Shown here piece after piece: positions 1 through 12,654 of a stretch of DNA of 64,000 nucleotides. The first letter of the stretch is position 1. Each line of letters begins with the position of its first letter. Source of the DNA: Cephalopachus bancanus (taxonomy: Eukaryota > Chordata > Mammalia > Primates > Tarsiidae); the NCBI GenBank assembly GCA_027257055.1, contig JAPVLO010000074.1, positions 2,418,001-2,482,000 on the forward strand, in the 5' to 3' direction. The translations under genes were made by a program, and so were the position numbers. Below the pieces are notes generated by a model. It was not told the DNA's origin, did not search any database, and saw only the letters and a program-made list of their open reading frames with translations.

Positions 1-1160
1 TCTATATGAAAGTGAAGCTTATTCTTTAACTTACTCTTCCATGGATGTCTAATTTTTTATTTTATGTTTAACTTTTGGTATTTGAGCTTGGTTTCACACA
101 GTTAATTTTAAGACATATGATGGAGACATGATCATTTGATCAGAAACAGAACCTAATAAAGATGTACAAATAAAAATTAAATTATAAGCTTGACTACCCT
201 CTTATTATTGAAAGCCTTTTGCTAATAGTATTTCAGACACAAGTTTGTTTGATTGTTTCCTTGAACCAGAGTTGTCAGTAGTAAACCTATAAAGATATTT
301 AACTTGCGGTTTTCTTCAGCTAGAGTAGAAGAACTGTTTCGCTAAAACACAGAGAAACAGTATGTTTTATTGCTACCTTCTATAAAATTTGAATGTGATT
401 ATCAGTATACATATATATCACAGAATAAGTATTAGATACTATGGGTTAAAAAATGGATATGTAGATAAACAAATACAATCAGCTACATATGATTAGAGCT
501 ATTTGTAATTGACATTTTAAGCTTTGAAATTAGATAAACTTGGGGGACTCTGGACTCATACTGCTTGCTGTGCAGCACTAAACATCTATACGCCTCAAGC
601 ACCTCATATGCAAAATAAAGAAAATAGCAATTATTTCACAGGCTATTGTAAAAACAAAATTAGCTAGTCATATATTGGTCCAACATCACTTTTACTTGTT
701 TTCTTAAATGAAATCCAAGGATAAGTATTTACGATGAGACACTTGTGTTTTAGTCACAGTATATAATTTTTTTCATGCAAATTTTACTTTATAATCATTA
801 ACATTAACATCTAGAAGTGTTTAAGTATTTAATAATGTGTTTATATTAGAAATATGGGATAGGATAAGACCTATTTCTTGCTTTCAAATACCTTAAAATC
901 CACTTAGGAAAACAGAACTAGCATTAAAAGAAATAATAGAACATTATAAAAAAGGTATGATGAAAATGAAAATTATTACATGATTCACAAGTACATTTTA
1001 TGAAGTAGTTTAGAAGATTTCAGAAGGATGCGTTCAGAGAAAAGAATGCTTTTGTGTTAGAGGAAAATCTATAAAAGAGGAATTTGACTATTTAGAATGC
1101 TTATTTAAAATTTGATAGTTATTTTTTTCTATACAAAGTGACATTTTGCTTAATATTGAA
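1..1160. other. No gene or repeat recognised
   Basis: AT-rich sequence with stop codons in all frames at short intervals. I see no exon-like open frame, RNA gene, or repeat family that I can name. It may hold very old diverged repeats below the level I can detect by eye. Confidence 0.5.
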
Positions 1161-1164
1161 TGAT

Positions 1165-1350
1165 AAAAATAATACATGGCATTTAGTGATATATATGCTT
1201 GACATTATTGTAAGTGCTTTGGATAAATCATTTTATTTTTTCTTTACAACAACCCTGTGATGAGTTATATTATTATCCCTGTTTTCCAGGAAAGAAAACT
1301 GAAGCCAGAAAGCTTAACTTATATAAACCAGTCTCACTAAGAAACAGTAA
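1165..1350 (+). mobile_element. MIR SINE fragment
   Basis: The order of words follows the MIR core: a 'gcttgacattattgtaagtg' block, then TTGGATAAATCATTTTATT, then a CAACAACCCTGTGATGAG block, ATTATTATCCCTGTTTTCCAG and GAAAACTGAAGCCAGAAAG. MIR is an ancient tRNA-derived SINE mobilised by L2. The copy is diverged and without clear target-site duplications. A 61-codon open frame here (1214-1399) is accidental. Confidence 0.75.
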
Positions 1351-1734
1351 AACCAATACAAATACTAAATCAAGGGAAGCGATGTATTATGACAAGTGAC
1401 ATTTATTTACATAGATGAGATTATATAGCTGTTACTTAATACCACTATTTCTTCCACAGAGCTACCAACACTGGCCCATAAGTAAATTAGGAAAGAATTA
1501 CTGAAAAAAAATTAGTGTCAGTTCATTTTTTATCACTACAAAACACTTTTTTAACAAGTTCTTGTGAAAGAATGACTTTGTCTTGATAGTATTCCCACTA
1601 CCTAACATAATGCTAGGCACAGAGGGCTGGGTGATACAAGTTTGCTGTGCAAATGAAGAGCTTTCTTCGAAGAGACACTATCAAAGACATCCCCCTCAAA
1701 ATAAAAATGGCTTAGCATTTGCTGATTACCTAAA

Positions 1735-1778
1735 GATAGATAGATGGACAGATAGATAAATAAATAGATAGATAACAA
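1735..1778. repeat. (GATA)n-like simple repeat
   Basis: Interrupted run of GATA/AAATA units (agatagatagatggacagatagataaataaatagatagata). It creates a repetitive YLSIYLSI open frame on the minus strand that is not a gene. Confidence 0.85.
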
Positions 1779-1804
1779 ACTGCTGCTTTGAGTAAAATAA
1801 AACA

Positions 1805-3180
1805 TATTTTAAGTTGTTTATATAAAAACATTAAATATATATAAATTAGAATAAAATATTAATGGTGTATTTCATCATGATTTCCATATGACTTAAAGAA
1901 TTTCTCACTTTTACATTCAGACACACTTTCATCGTAAAGAATACTTATACCATAAGAAGACAACTTAGAAAATAAAACTAGAGGCAAACAATAAAATAAG
2001 TTTACTTTGGCTATACTGAGTGAGTTTCTTGGTTTTATCATTTATTTGAAACTAGTTACAAAATTTAATTAAACATTAAGAATGGATTAAATTTGAGGCA
2101 TATTGCTTGTTCTGAATTTTGATACTGCTCTATGCATATAATCTATCCATAGTTATAAAAATAATACAAAGCATTTTTACCTAAAATAGTATTGGCATCC
2201 TGATACAGTTTAAAAATTATTGAAAGTTGTCTTCAGCTCCATATTTTTCAAATATATTTTGAAAGAAATAAGGAAGTCACCTTTTCTATATGTCATTGCC
2301 TTACACATTTATGATTCATTCAGTTCAGTTTTTTTTATTAAAGATTTGAAGTAAGTTGAAATAATAAAATTAAATTCTTAAAGGAACTAAAAATTATTGT
2401 TACACCATCTGGAATGGTAACTCATTCTGGTACTTACTTGTAAAATATCTTATTGCAGGGCTGAAACAGTTTTCAACTTTCTGTCTATTAAGCATTACTT
2501 TGGAAAGATGTCACATCAGTGCAAAACAATTCTGAAATCATGCAATTACAGAACAGCTTGAGGCATATCCTCGATGTACTTGAAAACAAAAGATTTTCAA
2601 CTGTCAGTATGCTTTTCTATGATAGCAGTGCATCTTCTACGTTAAAGATAAAACTTTATAGAGCTATTCAAGAATACGACACGTTTTCAATTCTCCAGTT
2701 CTGTTGTACAAGGATACATGCTTCTCCAAACTTGATTAATTGTGGTGATGTAAAATACTAGATGTTGAAAGAATCTCAAATGACTTAAGAGAATACTCTT
2801 CCAGCCTTATTTCTGGAAAATTTTACTTGATATTCTATGTTCTGTTCCATTGGCCATCCCCATTGATATGAAGAAAGAAAGCACGTCTGACACACTTTGC
2901 GAATGTTGATGTCACATATTGTTTAAGGGATATTAACTGTCAATAAATACTCTACCTTTAAGTGATATTACAACATTTGGCATATAGTACAACAATATAA
3001 ATATATTTACCTTTGTATCTTCCCTCTTATACTTTATGTTATAATGGTCATACGATTTACTTATATATATGCTATAAATCTGACAATAAAGTGTTATTAT
3101 GTGCAAGTTATCTTCATTCAATTTTGAATGACATTTTTGCCGAACGTAAAATTCTCAGTTGATATTTTTGTTACATAATT
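1805..3180. other. Unassigned AT-rich sequence
   Basis: No repeat family or gene recognised. An 80-codon open frame at 2519-2761 (+) begins MQNNSEIMQLQNSL; it has no domain I recognise, no splice context and no codon pattern that separates it from chance, so I do not call it a gene. Confidence 0.45.
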
Positions 3181-3927
3181 ATTTTCATTCAGATACAGAA
3201 TTCTAGTTAATAGATATTTTTCTTAAGTCTGAAGATATTCCTTCACTCTCTTGCATTTTTTCTAATGAGAAATCTACAGACATTTTCATCTTTGTTCTTC
3301 TGTAGGAAACTTGTCTTGCTTTGAAGACTCTCTTTTGTCATATATTTTGAGCAACTTCATTACAGTTCTACTCTACTTAATGTTCTTTATGCTTCTTGTG
3401 CTTGAAGAATGTTGAACTTCTTGAATCTGTGATTTAGACCTCTCAAAAAATGTATGTCTATTATTTTTCAAGTATTTTTATGCTGCCCTTCCTCTCTCCT
3501 CTTTTTCAGGGATTATATTTTTCCATATATTATACTTCTTGAAGTTTTTCTACAGTTAAATAGTACTCTTTTTTCTCTTTATCTTTTTAAATTGCAACGT
3601 CTACAAGTTTGTGTTTTCCATCTGCAATATTGATTCTGCAATTAATGCCAACAATTTTATTATTAATTAAAAACATTGTAGATTTCCTATGTAGAATTTT
3701 ACTATGACTTTGTTTTATAAAACACCAGCATTTGTTTACTTTTTGAACAACAGGAATACTGTTATAATAAGTGTTTTATTGATATTCTGGTTAATTGACC
3801 ACCTGTGGAGGTTTGGTTTTGATTGGTTTTTACCTCGAAACAAATTGTATTAATTTTTCATGCCTGATAATGTTTGATTGGATGCTAGACATTATAAATT
3901 TTGCTTTGTGAGATGGGAAGTTGGATA

Positions 3928-3979
<52 letters not shown>

Positions 3980-4346
3980 AACTTTTCTTGAGTGGCAGCT
4001 AAATCATTTGAAGGAATTTGACTACTTTAAATCTTGCTTATATGGTATTTTAAATTGGATCAGTGTAGTATTTAGCATAGGGATAATTACTCCTCACTAC
4101 TGAGGCAAAATCCTTTGAGTACTATATACAATGTCTTATGAATCCTGAGATGATCTTGTCTGGTTGGTGGAAACAGGTTCTATTCCATGTCCTTTGTGAG
4201 ACTGGGCACTTCTTTCCTCATCTGAGACATTTTACACATAAATGCACCAATCATTACTCTGCTAGATATTTGTGAAGTATCCTTCATAGCCTGCAGAATT
4301 TTTCTCTTTAAGCAGTTTTCTCCTTTCTAGTATTTCATTCTGTGAA
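3180..4346 (-). mobile_element. Ancient L1 (L1M-type), ORF1/5' UTR part, antisense
   Basis: Read on the plus strand the sequence matches, in order, the antisense of old mammalian L1: 'tctaatgagaaatctacaga' near 3265, 'ttgaacttcttgaatctgtg' near 3413, 'tgtttgattggatgctagac' near 3871, and 'actcctcactactgaggcaa' near 4090 (old L1 5' region). It is interrupted by a TG microsatellite (3930-3977) and then by an LTR at 4353; the same element appears to resume after 5355. All coding frames are destroyed. Confidence 0.7.
3930..3977. repeat. (TG)n microsatellite
   Basis: About 24 uninterrupted TG units inside the ancient L1. Likely length-polymorphic. Confidence 0.97.
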
Positions 4347-4352
4347 CTCTAG

Positions 4353-5349
4353 TGTTGAGAGCCGCAATCACTAGTAAAAGTAAGGTAAAAGGGACCTGAA
4401 AACAGGAAAAATGCCGGCTGGGAGCAAGTCCCCAGTAAAATGCGGCCATGACAGAGGCAAAGTCCCATGAATCCTGTTGATGGACCTTTCCTAACTTTGA
4501 AGGATTGCACGCATAGGCATGAGAATGTTCCCTCTTTAATTGAGATAATAGATGCGCAAATGGATGATGGCATTTGACAGCAAAAATTATACATAGGCAT
4601 AATGAAAGTAACATTGCAGCAAAAGGGTGCCCCTTAGGGTGTGTAAGGATGTTTTTCTGTAACAGCAGGAAGCCGAGAAAAACAAGTCGACCACTTCCTT
4701 AAAAACAACAGACCCCAGCTGAGAGCTGGTGGAAAACAACCGTTTGAGATAAAAAAATAGGTTAAGATATTTTAGGATTAAATAAGTAGTTTAATGAAGA
4801 TAGAATTTAGAGTATTAATAATAAGATAGTAAGATAAGATAAACTATTAAGATAAGAGAGATATATATAATAGTATAAGTGATAGTTAAGAAAATATAGA
4901 GACATAAGGATAGAAATAAGATTAATAGAAATAAATATATAGTAGCTAGTAAGTTAAATAAGACTTAGGGTTAAGGTTTAGCTTTATAGGGTAGGGATAT
5001 TATAGGCCTATAATAGTAAATCGTTATGAGAAAGTTAGGAAGAAAACCAGGATGTTCATAAATGCTTGACTTAAGAAAAACAACATCTGTGGTCGAAATT
5101 GTTAAAGATCAACCTTATTGTGAGTGCAAAAAGGATGTACGTGGGCGTTTGGTTAGCAACATAAGATACATTTGTGGGTACAGGGCTGAGTGGAAAACCT
5201 ATATAAGCTTGTGAAAAATAAATAAAAATTGGCAGAGTCTTGAGCTCTCCCCAGGAAGAGGATTCCTATGGTTTTCATCTTTTCTTTTTCACCGCTTCCC
5301 AATTCTCCCATCTCAAGCTCTGACTCTCTCCTGGAGCTGGACTCCAGCA
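4353..5349 (+). mobile_element. Solo LTR of a class II (betaretrovirus-like) endogenous retrovirus
   Basis: About 997 bp begin TGTTGAGAGCCG and end CTCCAGCA, the TG...CA ends of an LTR. It is bounded by CTCTAG (4347-4352) and TTCTAG (5350-5355), a 6-bp target duplication with one mismatch; 6 bp fits class II elements, whose LTRs often start TGTTG-GAGCC. A TATA box (5200-5206) and overlapping AATAAA signals (5217-5226) lie close together near the 3' third. The region 4750-5000 is a purine/AT-rich tract with recurring TAAGATA units. The flanks on both sides are the same old antisense L1, so the insert is a single LTR with no primer-binding site, gag, pol or env, the usual product of LTR-LTR recombination. 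It is noncoding. The subfamily name is unknown to me. Confidence 0.72.
5200..5226 (+). promoter_or_regulatory. LTR TATA box and polyadenylation signals
   Basis: TATATAA at 5200-5206, then AATAAA at 5217-5222 and again at 5221-5226. A start site about 25-30 bp after the TATA box would fall just downstream of the polyadenylation signals, so the signals would lie in U3 and R would be short. This is the arrangement known for betaretroviruses with short R regions. Activity is not shown. Confidence 0.6.
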
Positions 5350-5355
5350 TTCTAG

Positions 5356-5560
5356 GAAATTTTTGCTCTCGGTATTTGAGCTTATTCTTCCCAACTCTGG
5401 AAGTTTCACATACCCCTCTACTTTAGAAACTCTCTCAAGTTGGGCATTAATAGGACTCACCTTGTTTGTTTCCCATCTCTGAGGAATTATTCTCTGCCAT
5501 TGCAAGTTGTCCAGTACATTGAACAAACATCTCGCTTATTTTTACTTTTTGTTTTCTTGT
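5356..5560 (-). mobile_element. Ancient L1 resumed after the LTR, antisense
   Basis: Continuation of the diverged antisense L1 5' region (GAAATTTTTGCTCTC onward, TCTGGAAGTTTCACATA, TCTCTGAGGAATTATTCTCTG). It supports the LTR being an insertion into a single older element. The right edge is unclear. Confidence 0.45.
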
Positions 5561-5599
5561 TCAGGTAGGAGGGTAAACTAATCTACTTTATTCCACTTC

Positions 5600-8500
5600 T
5601 CCCAGAAGCATAAGTATTAAACATTATTTTACACTTCCAGATTCATTAGAAAATTACAAATAGCTTACTAATTTAATAGGGTGTATACTCTTAGTTAATT
5701 AAAACTTTGTGATGTAAGGAACCACCTATTTTGTTCATTTTTATATCCATAGGCTTTAGCACAATATCTTACATGTAAGAGATATAGATATCTATTATTT
5801 GTTTATTCATTCATCATGCATTTATGAGATGATGTTACAACAAACTTTGTACAAAGGATACTGAATAGGATCAAAATTCTGCCTTCATATTTTTAAATTA
5901 TATAGAAAATATTAACTAGTAAATGCATCCATTCATCTATCCATGCTTATATTAATATAATGATGAATGCTATAAAAATAAGTTAGGTTGTAAATGGTAA
6001 ATATACTTTACATAATTAACAACAGAAACATTACATTATGGCCCAATAATGGTAAGACACTAGAATTTTATTTACTTGACCTAACATTAAAAGGATGTGT
6101 AAGTGCTTAACCTAAGAACCCTGCCAAATATATTATTTTCCAAATATATTATCCATTGTCTAATATTAAATAGTTATAAGATAACACAATATGCTAATTC
6201 ATTTTCAAACAGAAAGTTGTGTTATTATTTTTATTTGAAAAGCAACATGACATTAGAGCATTAGAGATACCAAATATAGTCATGTTACTGATGAAAAGGA
6301 AATATAGGATATATTTCAATCACTAACCATACCTTGTAATCTACAATGTCATGCTTTATGCATTCCTTTTGGATATGAACATTCTAATGTTCATTTTATT
6401 GGTATATATTGACTAAAAAAAAGTACAGTGAAACTTACAGAACAATCTTCTGGCATTTTCCATTGCTATGGAATTAGGAAAGGCTTATAGAAATCAAACA
6501 ATAGGTATAAAACATAAAAAAATTCAAACCTAGAATTCTAGTATTATATTGTTTAAGATGGAAGATGGAGAAAATCCTGGACGTCATCCAAAGGATGTCA
6601 CTAATTTTACTGAGTGATAAAATATATAATAAGAAATATAAAATATTATGCATAGAAAAATTCTGAATCTCTTCTTTATAATTCCGGCTAGTTAAGTGCA
6701 GCGTTGAGAAGAATTTAAGGCTCTTAAACAGACATTTCTAGGATATCTATGATGTGAATAGAGTATAAGTTAAGTTAAAAGTATGTAGACTTGAATATAG
6801 GATAATATTAAAAAACAAAATTCTACATTTGGAGTTTTTAAAAAATAATAAACTAATAGAACCAAAAATATTGTACTTTTTAAAATTTTTAAATGAAACT
6901 CTTTCCAAAATATAATTTTCAAAGTCAATGAATTTTAATACTATCCACTTATTTACACATAATGTTTTACAGCATTATAAAGTAATACAAATCAATATTA
7001 AATAGCTTGATATTTAGAATTAGAATTTTGAAATTTTTTTACTAAACATAATAATATAAATAATACAGGGACATGGTGAAAATACATTCATCATATATAA
7101 TTCTCCTCTGAAGACACTGAAAGTGAAATTAAAAGGATTACCTACTTTCTGTTTTTAAATTGTGACGATTTCATCCTGGTGGTAATTATATAAAAATGCT
7201 TACATCAGTAATAAAAACATTTTCACTAGGAAGCCTTTAGGCAACTAAAACTTATCCTTACATAAAAGTTTATAATTTAAATTTCAAGTTAAAATATTTT
7301 TAGAAGAAACATAATACTGTCTATATCACTATTATCTTCAAGTGGTCAGCTCCAAAAATAGTTCGTTTTGAACAGTTGCATTTTTATGAAGCAATAATTA
7401 AACCATAGATATTGTTAATATATCAGTGGCAGAAACAAAATCACATTAGGTGACTCCATCCAAAATCAAACTTAATTCAGGGAGTATGGAACTTATACAA
7501 ATTGTTCAATGTTGAAATGCATGTTTTAGGTCCTGCATATGAGAATTATTCCAAGAACTATTCAGCACTGTCTTTCAGACCTTTTACCAAAGGCAGTCTC
7601 TAAACACTAGCAGGTTGGAGAATGTCCATTCAAATTAGAATCTCCAGTTTCATGAGCTATGAGAAGAAGTTGCCTCTACAGCCACCATTTCCTTAAATCT
7701 AGGATAGAAATTTTATCTAGAATGAGCAATAGAAACTGTTGAAATAAATTCCTGAGCTAATTGGACAGTTATACCTACCTACAGTCCCAGATTGATCGTC
7801 TATCTCCCCACTGCATTTCTGCTTTTCAAATATTTGTAAGTACAGGTAAACATGGATGTATATCCAATACTATATGAGCAAAAAATGTAATTGAATATAA
7901 TTTTTTTATTTTTTCAGCTTCCTTAAAATGTAAAGGTTGAGTAGAACAGTCCCGGTATGTTTTGCATTATTATTTTCACTTATATAACTCACCCAAACAA
8001 AAGGTCTTTTGAGAGAACTGAGTGTAAAATAAGAACTAGCGTAAAATTATTTTAATTATTTGAAATTCTGGATAGTTATTGCTAAGTAACTCAAGTAATA
8101 AGGGTGCTATATTTAAGATGAATGATGAAGTCCTAGAAGTAAACTTTATTCAGAGATTAAAAGCTAGAAGCACTGCTTTCCTTATTATACTTTATTTTTC
8201 TAATCATAGTAGTATGGGCTTATATAAAACATAAGCAAAAACTTTTCACCAGTCATAATGCCAGGGAAATCAGAACCGTAACTGTAATATAGACAAAAAC
8301 TTCATATAAACAACGATAATGTAGACAAAATATCTTACAATTACTCTGCCCACAGATAAACTTTTAGCATACTTTATTGTATATTTTAACAATTGTTTCT
8401 GATACTATATCATAGCAAACTTAGTTATCTTGATACCTAAAGAAACATATGTTTTTTTGGCACTCTGAAATCTGTTTCTCCATGAGTTGCCAGGTCACAA

Positions 8501-9118
8501 TTAGACAGTTCTACTGAATAACATAAATGCTAATGTTTCCATGGTGACTCTATCTACATGATAGTTAACATATTTTTCTTGCTTTTAAGGTGGCATTTAA
8601 GTAGTTCTGAAGGTATTCACTCCAGACTCAGATATGGTCTATATAATGTGACTAGGATTCGGACACATGTATCAATAAAACTTAGATGAAAGATATTGAT
8701 TGAATATCTTCATTCCCCATTATAACTATGAACAGGAATGTTTCTATGTTAAGCAATCCTAACTATATTAAAGATAATCTTATTTATAACATTGTATAAA
8801 ATATAAAATATTAACTAATTCTGAAAATATTACAATGTATGTATTATGAATTATTATAATTGAATTACTTTTAATTCAGTTATAGATATAATACATTATC
8901 ATTAATTATAAATTACACATACACACACACATAGAAACACTCCTCAAAATGTAGTGTTTTGCTACGGATATTAACATTGAATCTAGAATTAATTAGTTGT
9001 GGCTAATTCAAATTTTTCTATATTTGAATAATTATTTAAATTAGTGACTAAAGTTGGCATCAGTTAAACTAGAAAGGTAAAACAAAAATTGAAATCATGA
9101 AAGTACTTTTACCTCTCA
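5600..9118. other. Unassigned AT-rich sequence, 3.5 kb
   Basis: No gene, RNA or repeat family recognised. There is a short CA-rich stretch near 8915-8935. Codon-length open frames are absent beyond chance. Confidence 0.45.
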
Positions 9119-9122
9119 TAGC

Positions 9123-9126
<4 letters not shown>

Positions 9127-9153
<27 letters not shown>

Positions 9154-9438
9154 GAGTTGGAGTCTCACTCTGTCGCCCAGACTGGAGTGCAGTGGCCACT
9201 CCCGGCCACCGCAGCCGCCACCTGCTGGGCTCCGGGATCCTTCCGCCACAGCCTTCCGAGTAGCCGGAATTACAGGCACGCACTACCACGCCCGGCTGAA
9301 TTTTTTTTTTTTTTTTTTTTTTTATTGTAGAGATGAGGTCTCGCTGCCCAGGCGGGTCTCGAACCCGTGGGCTCAGGCAATCCACTCACCTCAGCCTCCC
9401 AAAGGCACGGGATTACAGGCTGAGCCACCGAGCCCGGC
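9127..9438 (-). mobile_element. Alu, lineage-specific dimeric family, full length
   Basis: Minus-strand Alu: oligo-T (the tail) at the left, then GAGTTGGAGTCTCACTCTGTC, the right monomer, a second T run of about 23 (middle A-rich linker, expanded) and the left monomer ending CCGAGCCCGGC. The 8-bp target duplication TAGCTGAT lies at 9119-9126 and 9439-9446. Long frames in it on both strands are artefacts. Confidence 0.95.
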
Positions 9439-9446
9439 TAGCTGAT

Positions 9447-10500
9447 ATTTTATTATTGTACTGTTAGAGATCAGATTTTAGTAAAATTTTCATGAAGAAA
9501 ATACAAAAAGGTATAGTACTCAGTATTTTTATTAAATACTTAATTTGTTTTTACTATTTTAAATTTTAGAAATAAAACCAGTATTTTCAATTTTAAAAAT
9601 AAAAAAGACTGAAAAGGAATATAGAAATTATGAAAATTTATTTAACTATTTGTATGTCTCAGAAAAACTTCTATCACTCTGAATTTCAGTTCATTTATTT
9701 TTAAAAAATGATATTCACTTGTTTATATCATCTCTAAAACTTAAGAATGAAAATTTAAATCAAAGAACAAACGTTAACTCAGTTCAAGAAATTACAATAT
9801 TCAGATGTTTTTATCACCATTTAAAAGCCACTTATTTCAAGTAAGTAACTATATCTTGCATTTCTCAGATTTAGAAAACTATATAGCAACACGTGGAAGA
9901 GAAATGTATGGACATAAACATATATTATTTAGATACTGGTGTCTGGCACATAAATGTGATCAGTAAATTACTGCAAAAACAATGAAGAGATTCTTCAATG
10001 AGAATATAAAAAGGTCTGAAAATTATCTTTTCAAAACCAAATAAAAAAGTTGTAAAAAAAATTATTTTAGTCTCTGGACTAAAACAAGCTGAGAAGCATT
10101 TATTCATAAACAAAATCTCTCTTTCGTTAAGAACTGTAGATCTCGTCAGCCTTCTTGTCTACACCCGCTCCCATACTACTAACTCCTAGCTAAGTAGGAA
10201 GCATTGGTAGTTTTTAACCAGAGTGGAAATGGCCATGAAAATGAGCAACTTTTTAGACAAAGGTCTAAAATACAAAGCACAGCAGACAGATAAAGCCAAG
10301 ACAGATTGAAGAATGGGTTGTACTCTGAATGCACTTTTCACACTACTGATAGATACATTGACAGAGGGTGAAAGTATTACAAACATTAGTTGTCTGAACA
10401 AAGACTCATTTCTAATCATTTACTGTTCACTAATATATAATATATATATAGTTGATTGACATAAGAAGTAAGTCATAATTTCACAATCAACCACTAAAAA
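9447..10500. other. Unassigned AT-rich sequence
   Basis: No recognised gene or repeat. Short open frames of 62 and 77 codons on the minus strand have no supporting features. Confidence 0.4.
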
Positions 10501-10519
10501 GTAATTAAATATTATGTAA

Positions 10520-10790
10520 ATATCCTAATACAAATAATATTTGTAACAAAGTTAACAAAGAAATTGGAATAATGCACTAAAATATTTTTTAACAAAGAAA
10601 CGGTACTAAAGGAGAACAGATCAATACAATAGGCATGAGAAACATTGAAAAATAGCATCTATTAAAACCAACAATATCTGTAACGACAATACATGTTAAT
10701 GAACTAAGTACTCAAATAGGTAGAGTTTACCAGACTAAATCAAAATGTAAGAAATACAAAATGTAAGGAATAACTATTTCCGCAGACATA
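10520..10790 (+). mobile_element. Possible old L1 ORF2 fragment
   Basis: Weak similarity to the L1 endonuclease region in sense orientation ('taatgaactaagtactcaaa' like the taaatggactaaactctcc word of old L1 ORF2). Placement just upstream of an L1 3' end supports it, but divergence is high. Confidence 0.3.
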
Positions 10791-10799
10791 CTAAAAACA

Positions 10800-11345
10800 A
10801 CGGTATATTATTCAACCTTTAGAAAAAAGGAATTCTTGCCATTTGTGACAACATTGATAAGCCTGAAGGCCCATCATGCTAAGTGAAATAAGCAAGACAC
10901 AAAAGAAAAAAAAAATTACCTAATACCACTTATAAAATTAATCTAAAGTATTTAAACTCATAGAGGCATAGAGTCGAATAGTGTTTTCCAGGGGCTGGGG
11001 GAAGGGATGAGGTTGTGTTAGTCAAAGAGTAAAAAATTTTGGTTACTCAAGATAAAATAAGTCCTAGGGATCTACTGCATGGTGTAGTGTCCATACTTAA
11101 CAACACGGTATTTTATACTTAATTTTTTTACGGAGGAAGATCTTCTGCTGTCTTCTTATAACACACAATAATACATAAATAAAGGAATGGGAAAAAATGT
11201 TGAAGGTGGGGCCATAGGCTTATGGACTACATCGTGATGATGGTTTTACATGTGGTTTCTTATCACTAAAAATTATCAAGTTGTATATGTTAACTATGTC
11301 TAACATTTTGTGTGCCAAAGGAAAAAATAATAATAACATAAAAAA
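10800..11345 (+). mobile_element. L1M-type 3' end, sense
   Basis: Matches the old L1 3' end in order: GTGAAATAAGCAAGACACA, AAACTCATAGAGGCATAGAG, CCAGGGGCTGGGGGAAGGG, TTAACAACACGGTATTTTATA and a late AAGTTGTATATGTTAACTATG block. ORF2 C-terminus plus 3' UTR, no intact frame. Confidence 0.8.
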
Positions 11346-11664
11346 TAAAAGATATATAAATTCAAAAAGAGAGTGAAAAGTCTTAAAAAGTAGAAAAAAA
11401 GATATACCAATTAGAGATGATTAGATACTAGAGCAGTTATATTAATTTCAGACAGAATATAAATAGATAACAAGAGACATACCACTAGAGTCAAATAGCA
11501 CTACTTTATAATGTAAAAAGAGTCACTATGTCAGCTAGACATAAACATTACAAAAATTTCATGTGTAACAATTGCAATGTGTTTTAAGTTTTATTATAGA
11601 TAAAATTAAATAGCCAAATCAAAAACTAACAGATGTAAAATTAGAAATTAAAAAGTTCACAGTT

Positions 11665-11954
11665 GCCGGGCTCAGTGGCTCAGCCTGTAATCCCACGCCT
11701 TTGGGAGGCTGAGGTGAGTGGATTGCCTGAGCCAGCGGGTTCGAGACCTGCCTGGGCAGCAAGACCTCATATCTACAATAAAGCAAAAAATCAGCCGGGC
11801 GTGGTAGTGCATGCCTGTAATTCCGGCTACTCGGAAGGCTGAGGCGGAAGGATTGCCAGAGCCCAGCAGGTCGAGGCTGCGGTGACTGGGAGCGGCCACT
11901 GCACTCCAGTCTGAGCGACAGAGTGAGACTCCAACTCAAAAAAATAAATAAATA
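11665..11954 (+). mobile_element. Alu, lineage-specific family, full length
   Basis: Begins GCCGGGCTCAGTGGCTCAGCC and ends GACTCCAACTC plus an AAATA-rich tail. The target duplication of about 15 bp (AAAAAGTTCACAGTT at 11650-11664 against AAAAAGTCCACAGTT at 11955-11969) has one difference. Inserted into old L1 ORF2. Confidence 0.94.
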
Positions 11955-12312
11955 AAAAAGTCCACAGTTATAGTTAGAAACTTAAACACACTTTACTATT
12001 GGTAGTTGATGTAACAAGTAGGCAAAAAAAGAAATCAGTAAAAATAGAAATCACCTGGATAACACTTTCAAAAACTTTGTCTCATAGACATTATAGAAAA
12101 TTCCACCCTATAGCTGAATATATTATATTTTCAACTGCATATAAAATATTATTTAGAAGACCATGTAAATAAAATAATGGCTAAAAATGAATGATTATCT
12201 TAACTGGTACAGAATAAATATTTGACAAAATCCAATATTTATTTGTTACAAAATCTCACATTAAATTAGAAATAGAAAGAAACTTCCTTAACCTTTTATA
12301 GAAGGCATCTAC

Positions 12313-12338
12313 AAAAAAAAAAAAAAAAAAAAAAAAAA
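12313..12338. repeat. Poly-A run
   Basis: About 26 consecutive A within decayed L1 ORF2, at a place where L1 normally has the word ATGAAAAACCC. Probably slippage expansion of a short A run, since no SINE body is attached. Confidence 0.9.
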
Positions 12339-12654
12339 CCAAAACAAAATCCAACAGGTAACATTCTAGTAATTGATTGGTCAAAATACTTTCCCTTTAA
12401 ATTATAGTTAAAATCAAGGATATCTATGTCATCATTTCAGTTCAACATTGTATGAGTGATGCTATCTAGAGCAATAAGAAATAAATAAAGAATTTAAAGG
12501 AATATATATTAGAATGAAAAAAGAAAAACTCTTTTTTTAATCTTTAGAAAATTTAAAGGAATCCCTAAATTTCAAAAATAATATTAAAACTAATTATCTA
12601 GTTTAGGGAATTACAGAATGTAAAATTAACAAATTAAAGTAAAATTTAATGAAA

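Larger units (their letters stand above)
11380..12650 (+). mobile_element. L1M-type ORF2 (endonuclease to reverse transcriptase), decayed, sense
   Basis: Order of old L1 ORF2 words: TATTAATTTCAGACAGAATA, GACATACCACTAGAGTC (endonuclease), an Alu insertion, TGATGTAACAAGTAGGC, then AAATATTTGACAAAATCCAAT, GAAGGCATCTAC (poly-A interruption) and TTCAACATTGTATGAGTGATG, a decayed version of the reverse-transcriptase segment. Many stops and deletions. An A26 run sits at 12313-12338. Confidence 0.7.

Noticed and set aside
2519..2761. 80-codon plus frame as a small gene
   Set aside because: No recognisable domain, no exon boundaries, and length within chance for AT-rich DNA of this size.
4327..4614. 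95-codon minus frame at the LTR start as a viral protein
   Set aside because: It crosses from the flanking L1 into U3 of the LTR in antisense; no retroviral motif.
9119..9446. Two long T runs as separate insertions
   Set aside because: One is the Alu tail, the other the expanded middle linker of the same Alu, enclosed by a single target duplication.
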